DNA of 64,000 nt, from the NCBI GenBank assembly GCA_002240395.1, contig CP016836.1:1364001-1428000 (forward strand), given 5' to 3'. Positions 8,440 through 18,200 of the stretch are shown here, in pieces (within the stretch, counting starts at the first letter, position 1; each line of letters opens with the position of its first letter). The stretch is from Xanthomonas citri pv. mangiferaeindicae (lineage in GTDB: Bacteria > Pseudomonadota > Gammaproteobacteria > Xanthomonadales > Xanthomonadaceae). The notes beneath the pieces are model-generated. The model ran no database searches, was not told the origin of the DNA, and saw only the letters and a program-made list of their open reading frames with translations. Made by a program: the position numbers and the translations under genes.

Positions 8440-9066
8440 CTAGCGCCGCCAGACCACGCAGCGGTTGTGCGCGGGCATCGCGATATTGTCGACACGGCGC
8501 AGGCCGATCCCGGCCGCCAGCGCATCGACCGCCGCCAGGTCGCGCAGGCCCGACGCGGGATCGCGTGCTTTGAGCCAGGCATCGAAAGCGGCGTTGCTGT
8601 CGCTGGTGAAGCGGCCATCGATGTTGAACGGGCCGTAGACGACCAGTGTCGCGTTGGATGCGAGCACCCGGTCGAGCCCAGCGAAGCAGGCCTCCACCGC
8701 CGGCCAGGCCATGATGTGCAGCGTGTTGGCAGTGAACGCGGCATCGAAGCGGCCGCCGGCCGCATCCGAGACCGGCCACGGCCCGGTGCTCACATCAAGT
8801 GCGATCGGCGGTGGCGTGTTCTGCAAGCCGGCCTCGCCCAGCCATTGCACAATCCCCGGCAGCTGCTCGGCGCGGTCGGAGCACTGCCAGCGCAGGCCGG
8901 GCAGCGCCGCGGCGATATGCACCGCATGCTGGCCGGTCCCACTGCCGATCTCGAGCACATGCGTGTGCATCGCAAGCGCCTCGCGCAGGACCGCGAGAAT
9001 CGGATCACGGTTGCGTTCGCAGGCAGGCGAGAACGGTTTGTCGGTCGACGGCATGGACGGCGTCAT
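8440..9066 (-). CDS. DUF938 SAM-dependent methyltransferase
   Basis: A 208-residue class I methyltransferase of the DUF938 family. The SAM-binding motif is HVLEIGSGTGQHAVHIAAALP (residues about 33-53). It is followed by the acidic strand end WQCSDRAEQLPGI and FDAAFTANTLHIMAWPAVEACF, a family hallmark. The substrate of this family is not known to me. I choose ATG 9066 because GGAG lies 9 bases before it; ATG 9081 is also possible. It is the last gene of a four-gene minus-strand run beginning with egtB and egtD, so a link to ergothioneine or another thiol is worth testing. Confidence 0.85.
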   Translation of the reverse strand: MTPSMPSTDKPFSPACERNRDPILAVLREALAMHTHVLEIGSGTGQHAVHIAAALPGLRWQCSDRAEQLPGIVQWLGEAGLQNTPPPIALDVSTGPWPVSDAAGGRFDAAFTANTLHIMAWPAVEACFAGLDRVLASNATLVVYGPFNIDGRFTSDSNAAFDAWLKARDPASGLRDLAAVDALAAGIGLRRVDNIAMPAHNRCVVWRR

Positions 9067-9091
9067 TGCAGAGCGCTCCATCGTAGGGCGC

Positions 9092-9370
9092 TCAGTCTGT
9101 CGCCGGCCAGCGTGGCCCGCGCCGCAGGCGCACCGGCCCTGGCGGCGGCGCGTCGGCATCGACGACCGCCCCGCGCTGGGTGACCGATACCACGCCCGCA
9201 CGGGCCAACGTGGCAGCCACCTGGCGAATATCCGGCATCAGCGCGCGCCAGTCGCCATGCGGCCGCAACCCACGCGCGATTTCCGATGGACAGATCGACG
9301 CCTCGGCGGGGCGTGCAGTCAGCAGCGCAAGCATGCGCGCGCGCAACGTCGCGGCGTCCGCATCGGGCAT
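9092..9370 (-). CDS. DUF3253 small winged-helix-like protein
   Basis: A 92-residue protein of the DUF3253 type: an N-terminal helical part (ARMLALLTARPAEASICPSEIARGL), then DWRALMPDIRQVAATLARAGVVSVTQRGAVVD. This looks like a compact helix-turn-helix with a wing. The start lies 5 bases after the egtD stop, so the two are almost certainly co-transcribed. The role is unknown; a DNA-binding regulator is possible, but such small proteins are also found as enzyme partners. Confidence 0.75.
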   Translation of the reverse strand: MPDADAATLRARMLALLTARPAEASICPSEIARGLRPHGDWRALMPDIRQVAATLARAGVVSVTQRGAVVDADAPPPGPVRLRRGPRWPATD

Positions 9371-9374
9371 CGGG

Positions 9375-10358
9375 TCAGACGGGCTGCAGGAGGCGCAGGC
9401 CGAACCAGTCCTGGGGATCGTTCCAGCCATGCGTCACCCGCAGGCCGGCCGCACGCGCGAGCGCGGCAAACGAGACATCGGTGTACTTTTGGCTGACCTC
9501 GACGTCCATCGCCTCGCCGGCCTGGAACGCGAACGCCTGGCCGCCAACGTGCACCGTCTGCGCCCGCTCGCTGACCAGCGCGGTTTCGATGCGCAAACGC
9601 TCGCGCACGTAGACCGCGCGATGGCGGAACGCCTGGAGGTCGAAGTCGCTGCCGATCTCGCGGTTGAGCCGCGCCAGCAGGTTCAAGGTGAAGGCCGCGG
9701 TGACCCCGGCCAGGTCGTTGTAGGCCGCCTCAATCACCGCCGGGTCCTTGTCCAGGTCGATACCGATCAGCGCACGGCCATCCTCGCCCATCGTACGGCG
9801 CATCGACGCCAGCAACCGCACGGCCTCCTCGTCACCGAAGTTGCCGAGCGTGGAGCCGGGGAAGAACACCAGCGTGCGACTCGCACCGCGCGCGGCGGCC
9901 GGCAATGGCACCGGCACGGTGAAATCGGCGCACACCGGCAGCATCTCGACATCGGGATGGTGTTGGGACAGTCGCGTGACGCTGTCCATCAGCGCGGTGC
10001 GCGAGATCTCGATCGGCGTGTAGGCGACCGGATCGTCGAGCCCGTCGAGCAGCAGTTCGGTCTTGCGCCCGCTGCCGCTGCCGAACTCGACCACATGCAC
10101 GCCCGCGCCGATCGCCTGGGCGATCGTGTCCATGCGCGCCTCGAGCAGTGCCAGCTCGGTGCGCGTGAGGTAGTACTCGGGCTGGCGGGTGATCGCCTCG
10201 AACAGGCGCGAGCCTTCGGCATCGTAGAAGTACTTGGACGGCAGCCGCTTGGGCGTGCGCGACAGGCCGGCGATGGCATCGGCCGTGATGTCGTCGGGAC
10301 GCGGACGCAGGTCGGTCAGCGCGGCCTGCGCGCGGGCACGGGCGGTGGCGGCGTTCAT
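9375..10358 (-). CDS. egtD: L-histidine N-alpha-methyltransferase EgtD
   Basis: A 327-residue enzyme that trimethylates histidine to hercynine using three SAM, the first step of ergothioneine synthesis. Recognised from LPSKYFYDAEGSRLFEAITRQPEYYLTR, the SAM site VVEFGSGSGRKT, YTPIEISRTAL, and the segment FFPGSTLGNFGDEEA. Length matches EgtD (about 320). Its ATG overlaps the egtB stop by 4 bases, so the two enzymes are translationally coupled. The window has no egtA, egtC or egtE; proteobacterial pathways often manage with egtB and egtD plus a lyase encoded elsewhere. Confidence 0.94.
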   Translation of the reverse strand: MNAATARARAQAALTDLRPRPDDITADAIAGLSRTPKRLPSKYFYDAEGSRLFEAITRQPEYYLTRTELALLEARMDTIAQAIGAGVHVVEFGSGSGRKTELLLDGLDDPVAYTPIEISRTALMDSVTRLSQHHPDVEMLPVCADFTVPVPLPAAARGASRTLVFFPGSTLGNFGDEEAVRLLASMRRTMGEDGRALIGIDLDKDPAVIEAAYNDLAGVTAAFTLNLLARLNREIGSDFDLQAFRHRAVYVRERLRIETALVSERAQTVHVGGQAFAFQAGEAMDVEVSQKYTDVSFAALARAAGLRVTHGWNDPQDWFGLRLLQPV

Positions 10359-11656
10359 GGGGAATCCTTGGCCAGGCGCAGACCGGCGAACTGCCAACGC
10401 GCATCGGAGGGGAAGAAATTGCGATAGCTCGCGCGCACGTGGTCGGCCGGGGTGGCGCAACTGCCACCGCGCAGCACCCACTGGGCATCCATGAACTTGC
10501 CGTTGTACTCGCCCAACGCGCCGGGCCACGCCCGGTAGCCGGGATAGGCGGTGTAGGCACTGTGGGTCCATTCCCAGACATCGCCGAACAGTTGCTGCAG
10601 ACCGGTGTCGGAAGCCGCCGGCGCGCAGGGGTGCAGACGGCCGGCATCGACGAAATTGCCCTCGACCGGCACGCCGGCGGCGGCCTGCTCCCACTCGAAC
10701 TCGGTCGGCAAGCGCGCACCGGCCCAGCGCGCGAACGCGTCGGCTTCGTAATAGCTCAGGTGGCAGACCGGCGCGCCGGGGTCGAGCGTGCGCCAGCCGC
10801 CGAGCGTGAACTCGCGCGCCAGCGCCTGATCCCAGTACAGCGGCCGCTGCCAGCCCTCGGCCTGCACACGCGCCCAGCCGGCGCTCAGCCACAGACCGAC
10901 GGTGCGATAGCCGCCGTCCTCGACGAATGCCAGGTACTCGGCGTTGCTGACCGGCCGGCTGGCCAGCGCATGCGCCGGCACCAGCACACGGTGCCGCGGC
11001 GACTCGTTGTCGTAGGCAAAGCCCGCCGTGCCCGGCCAACCGGCGTGGCCGATCTCGATCACGCGCTCCTCGCGCGCCATCCAGCGCAGCGGCGCCGCCG
11101 TGCCGCATGCGGCCGGCAGGTCGGTGCGATAGGCCGGTGCGATCGGGTTGGACCAGAACGCGTGCTTGATGTCGGTCAGCAACAACTCCTGGTGCTGCTG
11201 CTCGTGCTGCAGGCCCAGTTCGATGATGTCGAGCCGGGCATCGTCGAGATCGCCCGAGGCCAGCCGCGCCCGCAGGCGCGTGTCGACCGCCTCGCGGTAA
11301 TCGCGCACCTGCGCCAGCGTCGGCCGCGACAGCAACCCGCGGTGCGGACGCGCATGCATCGGCCCGACGCTCTGGTAATAGCTGTTGAACAGGAAATCCC
11401 AGGCCGGGTCGATCTCGCGATACCCCGCGTCGGCGGCCAGCACGAAGCGCTCGAAGAACCATGTCGTATGTGCCAGATGCCACTTGGTCGGGCTAGCATC
11501 GTCCATGCTCTGGACCATCGCGTCCTCGGCTCCGATCGGCGCGGCGAGCGCGGCCGTACGGGCGCGGACCTGGTCGAAGCGGGCGCGCAGGCGCGCGGCG
11601 CGTTCGCCGGTCGGCACGCGGTTGGACAGCGCTTGCGGGGACGGCGGCGGCGACAT
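10355..11656 (-). CDS. egtB: Ergothioneine synthesis iron sulfoxide synthase EgtB
   Basis: A 433-residue non-haem iron enzyme that joins hercynine to a cysteine-type thiol using oxygen. The N-terminal DinB-like half holds the iron ligands: WHLAHTTWFFERF (His60/His63) and LQHEQQHQE (His151 and His155). The C-terminal half is a formylglycine-generating-enzyme-type fold with RLPTEFEWEQAA, FGDVWEWTHSAY and WVLRGGSCATP. ATG 11656 is preferred over a GTG two codons upstream. It heads the egt operon on the minus strand and is divergent from recC, with 96 bases between. Confidence 0.94.
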   Translation of the reverse strand: MSPPPSPQALSNRVPTGERAARLRARFDQVRARTAALAAPIGAEDAMVQSMDDASPTKWHLAHTTWFFERFVLAADAGYREIDPAWDFLFNSYYQSVGPMHARPHRGLLSRPTLAQVRDYREAVDTRLRARLASGDLDDARLDIIELGLQHEQQHQELLLTDIKHAFWSNPIAPAYRTDLPAACGTAAPLRWMAREERVIEIGHAGWPGTAGFAYDNESPRHRVLVPAHALASRPVSNAEYLAFVEDGGYRTVGLWLSAGWARVQAEGWQRPLYWDQALAREFTLGGWRTLDPGAPVCHLSYYEADAFARWAGARLPTEFEWEQAAAGVPVEGNFVDAGRLHPCAPAASDTGLQQLFGDVWEWTHSAYTAYPGYRAWPGALGEYNGKFMDAQWVLRGGSCATPADHVRASYRNFFPSDARWQFAGLRLAKDSP

Positions 11657-11752
11657 CCGCACAGCTTAGGCACCGGCCGTGACGGCGCCGTTTAGCCGCG
11701 TGCGGGCCGCCGTGTCTCGCATGCTGCGAACCCGCTGCGGCAAGATGGCGCG

Positions 11753-14700
11753 ATGACCGCAGCGCCCGCCGACTTCCGCCTCTACCCGTCCAACGCGCTG
11801 GAGGTGCTGGCCGGGCTGTTGGCCGCCGAGTTGCAGCAGCCGGTGGCGGGCCGGTCGATCCTCACCCCGGAGGTCGTGCTGATCCCGCAGGTCGCCATGC
11901 GCCGCTGGCTGCAGGCCACCTTGGCCGCCGAACACGGCGTGGCCGCGAACCTCGAGTTCCTGACGCCCGGCGAGTTCGTCGCCCGCGCGCTCACGGCCAA
12001 CCTGGGCCCAGTGCAGGACGAGCTCGACGCCGCCAGCCTGCGCTGGCGCCTGTACGCCGCCCTGGTCGATCCCGACGTGCTGGCGCAGCCGGCGCTCGCG
12101 CCGCTGGCTACGTATCTGGCCGGCGACGATGCACTGCGACCGTGGGCGCTGGCGGGCGAATTGGCCGGCGTGTTCGAGAAGTACCAGGCCTGGCGGCGCG
12201 ACTGGCTGCTGCGCTGGGAGGGCGGGGCCGACCCCGACGACCCGCAGGCCGCGCTATGGCGGCACGTGGCCGCCGGCCATGCCACCCGCGCGCGTCGCAT
12301 CCAGACCTATCTGGACCGTTTCTCGGGCGAACACGCCGCGTTGCCGCAGGGCCTGCCGCCCCGGATGTTCGCGTTCGCCACGCTGAACGTTTCGCCCGAT
12401 GTGCTGCGCGTGCTGGCGACCCAGGCCCGTGTGGGCACGCTGCACTTCTACCTGCCCACGCCCGCACGCGGTTACTGGGGCGATCTGCAGGCACTGGCCC
12501 CGCGCCGGCGCGCCCGCACCGATGAAGCCTTCGACGCCGCGCTGCTGGCGGGTAACGCCGACGACAACCGCCTGCTACAAGCCTGGGGCGCGGCCGGCCG
12601 GGACTTCATGGCGCTGCTGGGCAGCTACGAGGTCGTGCACCCGCGCGCCGAGATCGAGGTCTACGCCGATCCGCTCGAGTCGGGCCAGCGCCCGCTCGAT
12701 GCCGGCGGCCTGGGCGACACCTTGCTGCGGCGGATGCAGAGCGACCTGTTCCGCCGCGCCCCGCCACCGGTGCCCGCACCCCGCGCCGCGCCCGAGCTGC
12801 GCGACCCCAGCCTGCAGGTCCACGCCTGCCACACCCGCCTGCGCGAACTCCAGGTGCTGCACGACCAGTTGCGCGGCCTGCTCGAGGACCCGCGCTTCGA
12901 CCCGCCGCTGCAACCGCGCGAGATCGCGGTGCTGGCCCCGGACATCGACCCCTACGTGCCGTACCTGGAAGCCGTCTTCGGCGAATCAAAACCGGGGTCA
13001 GAGTCGGATTTTCACGGAAAATCCGACTCTGACCCCGGTTTCGGGAGAATGCGCATTCCGTATGCGCTCGCCGACACCAGCCCGCTGGCGGGTGAGCCCC
13101 TGGCCGAGGTCTTCGTGCGCCTGCTGGGCCTGCCGGTGTCGCGCTTCGGGCTCAACGAGGTGCTCGACCTGCTCGCCAGCCCGCCGTTGGCGCAGGCCGC
13201 GGGGCTGGATGCGGCCGCCTTCGAGCGGCTGCACGGCTGGCTGCAGGCCGCCGGCGCGCGCTGGGGGCTCGACGGCGCGCATCGCGCCGCGCACGGTGCG
13301 CCCGACGACGCGGCCTACACCTGGGCGTTCGCCCTCGATCGCCTGTTGCTGGGCCATGCGAGCGGCAGCGACGACACGATCGCAGGCGTCGCCCCGTGGC
13401 CGGCGCTCGAAGGCAGCGCGCTCGATGCGCTCGACACCCTGATCCGGCTGCTGCACGTGCTCGGCGACGCGCGGCGCGAGCTCGGCGAGGCGCTCACCGC
13501 TGCGGCGTGGCGCGAGCGCCTGCTCGGCCTGCTCGATGCGCTGCTGCCCGGCACGCCGGCCGCGCCGGCCACCCAGCGCGCACTCGAGCGGCTGCGACGG
13601 CTGATCGACGCTTTCGCCGCCGACGCCGCACGCGCGGGCATCGAGACGCCGGTCCCGGCCGAGGTCGTGCGTGCGCACTTTGCACAGTTGCTGGCCGAGG
13701 CCGACACGCGCGCGCCACTGCTGACCGGCGGCATCAGCGTCGGCCGCATGGTGCCGATGCGCCTGCTGCCGTTCCGGGTGATCTGCCTGCTCGGCATGAA
13801 CGATGGCGACTTCCCGCGCCGCGACACCGCTGCCGGGATCAACCGGCTCACCGCGGAGCTGGGCACGACGCGGCGTCGCCATGGCGACCGCTCCACGCGC
13901 GAGGACGACCGCTTCCTGTTCCTGCAGCTGTTCGCCTCGGCGCAGGACGTGTTCTACGTCAGCTATCTGGGCGCGGACGCGCGCGATGGCAGTGTGCGCG
14001 AACCCTCGCCGCTGGTCGCCGAATTGCTCGCCACCGCCGCGACCTACCACGCCGACCCGCAAGCCGCCGCCGCGGCACTGACGGTGCGCCATGCGCTGCA
14101 GCCGTTCGCCCCAAGCGCGTTCGGAGCCGATGGCGACCCGCGCCGCTTCAGCTATCGCGCGCAATGGCAGCCGGCGGCAGCACGCATCGGCGGCGCACGC
14201 ACAGAACTCGCGCCATGGTGCGCAACGCCGCTGCCACCGCGCGCCGATGCCGCCACGCTGTCGCCGGCCGATGCCGCACTGTCGCTCGATGCACTGCGCC
14301 GCTTCCTGGTGGCGCCGGCCGCGCAGTTCCTGCGCGAGCGCCTGGACCTGCGCCTGGCCGACGAAGCCGAGGTCGGCCAGGACGTGGAGCCGCTGCTGGT
14401 CGCCGGCGGCGGCCTCGAACGGGCGGCGCTGCACCAGCAGGTGTTCGAGGCCCTGCTCGCCGGCCGCGAAACCGGGCTGTTCGAGCACCTGCGCGCGCGC
14501 GCGCTGCTGCCATCCGGTCCGTTGGGTCGACGCCAGCTCGATGCGCTGGTGACGTCGCTGCGGCCCTATGTGCAAGGCTTTGCTGATTGGCGCGGCGACG
14601 CCACACCCGACACCCGGCACATCGACGTCGTGCTCGACGGCATCCACCTCCAGGGCCGGCTCGACAACGTGTACCCGGCAGGCATCGCCCATGTGCGTCT

Positions 14701-15205
14701 GGGGCCGCTCAACGGACCGGCCGCGATCCGGCAGGGCCTGGACTGGCTGCTTGCGAGCGCCGCGGGCCTCCACCTGCCGCTTGTGCGCTTCCACGACACC
14801 CAGGACCTCGGTATCGGCCCCTTCGAGCGCGCGCCGTTGCCGCCGGACGCGGCGCGCGATGCGCTGCGCGCCCTGCTCGCGCTGCGGGCCGACGGACTGC
14901 AGGCGCCGCTGCCGTTCGGCCCCTACAGCGGCTGGGAGTACTTCAGCGCCGTCGATGCCGACAGGGCAGCGAAAGCCGCAACCGCGAAGTGGCGCGGCGG
15001 CGACCGGCAGTGGGGCGAGGGGCGCGGCGATGCGTATCGACTCGCGCTGCGCGGTCGCGACCCGTTCGCCGATCCGGCCCTGTTCCAGCACTTCGCCCAG
15101 ATCGCCTTCACCGTGTTCTCGGCCGTCGAGCAGGGCCGCGTGCATACCGGCTTCGAGGACGGCCGCAGCTTCGAAATCGAGACCGACGTGGAGGCGGAGG
15201 CATGA
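11753..15205 (+). CDS. recC: Exodeoxyribonuclease V gamma subunit RecC
   Basis: A 1150-residue subunit of the RecBCD helicase-nuclease, which repairs double-strand breaks and recognises Chi. Family landmarks: the N-terminal LYPSNALEVLAGLLA, VLIPQVAMRRWLQ, and the later VGRMVPMRLLPFRVICLLGMNDGDFPR followed by HGDRSTREDDRFLFLQLF. It is longer than E. coli RecC (1122). Residues about 411-433 are the translation of a 53-bp palindrome lying between AVFGE and RIPYALAD, a point where E. coli RecC has only a short loop. The frame is kept through it. The stop overlaps the recB start by 4 bases. Confidence 0.95.
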   Translation: MTAAPADFRLYPSNALEVLAGLLAAELQQPVAGRSILTPEVVLIPQVAMRRWLQATLAAEHGVAANLEFLTPGEFVARALTANLGPVQDELDAASLRWRLYAALVDPDVLAQPALAPLATYLAGDDALRPWALAGELAGVFEKYQAWRRDWLLRWEGGADPDDPQAALWRHVAAGHATRARRIQTYLDRFSGEHAALPQGLPPRMFAFATLNVSPDVLRVLATQARVGTLHFYLPTPARGYWGDLQALAPRRRARTDEAFDAALLAGNADDNRLLQAWGAAGRDFMALLGSYEVVHPRAEIEVYADPLESGQRPLDAGGLGDTLLRRMQSDLFRRAPPPVPAPRAAPELRDPSLQVHACHTRLRELQVLHDQLRGLLEDPRFDPPLQPREIAVLAPDIDPYVPYLEAVFGESKPGSESDFHGKSDSDPGFGRMRIPYALADTSPLAGEPLAEVFVRLLGLPVSRFGLNEVLDLLASPPLAQAAGLDAAAFERLHGWLQAAGARWGLDGAHRAAHGAPDDAAYTWAFALDRLLLGHASGSDDTIAGVAPWPALEGSALDALDTLIRLLHVLGDARRELGEALTAAAWRERLLGLLDALLPGTPAAPATQRALERLRRLIDAFAADAARAGIETPVPAEVVRAHFAQLLAEADTRAPLLTGGISVGRMVPMRLLPFRVICLLGMNDGDFPRRDTAAGINRLTAELGTTRRRHGDRSTREDDRFLFLQLFASAQDVFYVSYLGADARDGSVREPSPLVAELLATAATYHADPQAAAAALTVRHALQPFAPSAFGADGDPRRFSYRAQWQPAAARIGGARTELAPWCATPLPPRADAATLSPADAALSLDALRRFLVAPAAQFLRERLDLRLADEAEVGQDVEPLLVAGGGLERAALHQQVFEALLAGRETGLFEHLRARALLPSGPLGRRQLDALVTSLRPYVQGFADWRGDATPDTRHIDVVLDGIHLQGRLDNVYPAGIAHVRLGPLNGPAAIRQGLDWLLASAAGLHLPLVRFHDTQDLGIGPFERAPLPPDAARDALRALLALRADGLQAPLPFGPYSGWEYFSAVDADRAAKAATAKWRGGDRQWGEGRGDAYRLALRGRDPFADPALFQHFAQIAFTVFSAVEQGRVHTGFEDGRSFEIETDVEAEA
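12989..13041. repeat. REP-like palindrome inside recC
   Basis: A perfect inverted repeat: 25-base arms (12989-13013 and 13017-13041) around the 3-base loop ACG. The arm runs from AAACCGGGGTC into AGAGTCGGATTTTC. The same core (GGGGTCAG / CTGACCCC) recurs at 49174-49274. It sits inside recC and is translated in frame, although 53 is not a multiple of three, so the insertion event must have included extra or lost bases. No transposase is nearby. Confidence 0.92.
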
Positions 15206-18200
15206 TCGCGCCCACGCCCGAGCCGGTCGATCCGTTCCTGACGCTGCCACTGACCGGTACACAGCTGATCGAAGCCAGCGCCGGCACCGGCAAGACCTTC
15301 ACCCTGGCCACGCTGGTCACCCGGCTGGTGGTCGAGCACGGCCTGCGCATCGGCCAGATCCTCGCGGTGACGTTCACCGAAGCCGCCACACAGGAGCTGC
15401 GCAAGCGCATCCGCGAACGCCTGGTGCTGGCCGCGCGGCTGGTCGACGCGCCGCCAGACGACGACACTGCACCCGACACCGCGCTCAGCCAGGCGGTGAT
15501 CGCCGCACACCTGGCGACCGGCGACGAGTCCGCCGCCGCTTTGCAGCGTCGGCTGCAGCAGGCCGCCGACGAGATCGATCTGGCCGCGATCTTCACCATC
15601 CACGGCTTCTGCGCCCGTGTGCTGCGCGAGCACGCGCTTGAGAGCGGGCAGAGCTTCGCCGCGCCCGAACTGCTGGCCAACGACCGCGCGCTGCGCGAGG
15701 AACTGGCCGCCGATCTGTGGCGCAGCACCGCCGCCGATGCAGACGACGCCGCGTTGTTGATGGACCTGTGGAAAGGCGGACCCGGCGATATGGCGCGCGA
15801 TCTTGGGCCGTTGATCCGGGAGCCGGTGCTGCGACCGGCCGCCACGCCGCCGCAACCCGATCCGCGCCCGGCGCGCGACGCCGCAGCGCAGGCGCTGATC
15901 GCCGCGATCGATGCGCACATCGACGCTGCGCAGGCAGCGGTCGCAATGGCATTCGACGCCAAGGTCTTCGACGGCCGTCGCGCGCGGCGGCCCAGTTTCG
16001 ACAAGGCCTTCCAGACACTGCGCGACGGCCGCGCGCTTTCGCACTGGGTCCTGGACGACAAGACCCATCTCGACAAACTGCTGCCAGCCCGGCTGTTGGA
16101 CTTCTGCAAGGACGACACGCAGTCGAAGGTGCCGTGCTCGCCATTGTTCGATGCCCTGCACACCTGGTCCAACGCCGATCGTGTTGCACAGGATTGGCTC
16201 GAGCAGGCCAAGACGCGGCTGCTTCACCGCCTGCGCAACGCGGCACGTGCACGCCTCGCCCAGCGCAAACAGCAACTGCACGTGCAGACCTACGACGATC
16301 TGATCGACGGCGTTGCCGATGCACTGCACGGGCCGCATGCACAGGCGCTGGTGCAGCGTCTGCGTGCGCAGTACGCGGTCGCGCTGGTCGACGAATTCCA
16401 GGACACCGACACGCGTCAGTGGGACATCTTCCGGACGGTGTTTGGCGAGTCCAAGGCTGCGCGTGAGGCCGGGTTCGAACCGGCCCTGTTCCTGATCGGC
16501 GATCCCAAGCAGGCTATCTACGGCTTCCGCGGTGGTGATGTGCAGACCTACCTGCTCGCGGCACGCGACGCCATCGCCGCGCCGCCGCTCGACCGCAACT
16601 TCCGTTCGCGCCCGTCGCTGCTCGCCGCGATCGAGGCGCTGTACGCGCAGGCCGGTGAGGCCGCGTTTTTTGATCGGCAGATCCGGTTCCATCGCGTGCT
16701 GCCAGGCACGAAGCGCACCGATGCCGATTTCCAGCGCGCTGGCGCCCCTGCGCCCGCCCTGATGCTGTGGCAGGCTCCGGCCCCGCCGGCCGACGACGCC
16801 GGCAAGCGCAGGCCCCACAGCGCCGGTCGCGCGCGCGACCTCGCGACCCAGGCTTGCGTCGCTGCGATCCACGCGGTGCTGATCGAAGCGCGCGCCGGCA
16901 CCGCCACGCTCGATGGCGCGCCGGTGCAGCCGGGCGACATCGCGGTGCTCGTGCGCAAGCACAGCGAAGCCACGCAGATCCAGCAGGCGCTGGCCGCGAT
17001 CGGTATTCCCGCAGTCGCCGCCGGCAAACAGAGTCTGTTCGCCACGCCCGAGGCGCACGAGCTGCTCACGCTGTTGCTCGCGCTGCTGCACACCGCCGAC
17101 GACAGTCGCCTGCGCGCGGCGCTGGCGACGGTGCTGCTGGGCGTGGACGCGGCCGGCATCGCCGCGCTCGACCACGATGCCGACACGCATCGCGGCTGGC
17201 AGTTGCGTGCGCTGGCCTGGCGTGAGCGCTGGCAGCGTGGCGGTCCGCTGGCGCTGGTCGCCGACCTGTGCGCCGACAATGGACCGCGCCTGCTTGGCCT
17301 GCTCGACGGCGAGCGCCGGCTGACCAACTACCTGCAACTGGGCGAATTGCTGCAGCAGGCCGATGCGCGCGCGCTGGGGCTGCAGGGTCTGGTCGATTGG
17401 CTGGGCCAGCAGATCGCCCGCGCCGATGCCGACGACGAGGCCCAGCTGCTGCGCCTGGAATCGGATGCGCACCGGGTGCAGATCGTCACCCTGCACAAGA
17501 GCAAGGGCCTGGAATACCCGCTGGTGTTCCTGCCGTTCGTCGGCATCGGCAGCCGCGCGCCCGACCCCGGCCATGCCTGCGTGGTCGCCGATGCGACCGG
17601 CGGCCGCGCGCTGCACTGGAAGTTGCAGGCCGACAGGTCCGGATGGGACGCGGTGCGCAGCGCATGGATTGAGGCGCAGCGCGCCGAGGACGCACGCCTG
17701 CTCTACGTCGGTCTGACCCGTGCCGAGCACGCGGTGTGGATCGCGACGGGCGATTTCTACAACGCGCGCCAGACCGCACTGGCGCCGATGCTCGACGGCC
17801 TACCCGACACGCCCGGCATCGTGCGCGACGCGACCGTGCCATCCACGCTGCCGTGGTTGCCGCCAATCGAGGCCGGCGACCGCCCCACCGCGCGGTCCGC
17901 CGCACGCGCGATCGCACCGGACTGGTGGGTCTACAGCTTCACCCAGCTCGCCAATGCCGACAGCGGCGCGCAGGACGCCTCCACGCGCGCAACCGTCGCT
18001 ACCGCCGGCGGCCAGGACGAGCCCGAGGGCGAGCCCGCGCCCGAGGCGCCACGCGCGGACGATCACGATCCACGCTTTGCCGGCAACCGCTTCGGCGTGG
18101 TCCTGCACGAGGCGCTGGAACTCGGCGACTTCGCCGCCTGGCGCGACTGGCGTCCGGGCGACCCGGCGCCGCCTGGGCAGCGCGCGATCATCGAAGCAGC

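Noticed and set aside
12983..13050. recC as a pseudogene because of the inserted palindrome
   Set aside because: The frame continues through the repeat, all downstream RecC motifs are intact, and the recC-recB start/stop overlap is preserved.
16469..16483. A tRNA T-arm-like string (CCGGGTTCGAACCGG)
   Set aside because: It lies inside the recB coding frame, and no acceptor, D or anticodon arms can be placed around it.
12998..17730. Very long open frames on the minus strand across recC and recB (up to 935 codons)
   Set aside because: They mirror the GC-rich codon pattern of recC/recB, whose domains are unmistakable; their products show no domain pattern.
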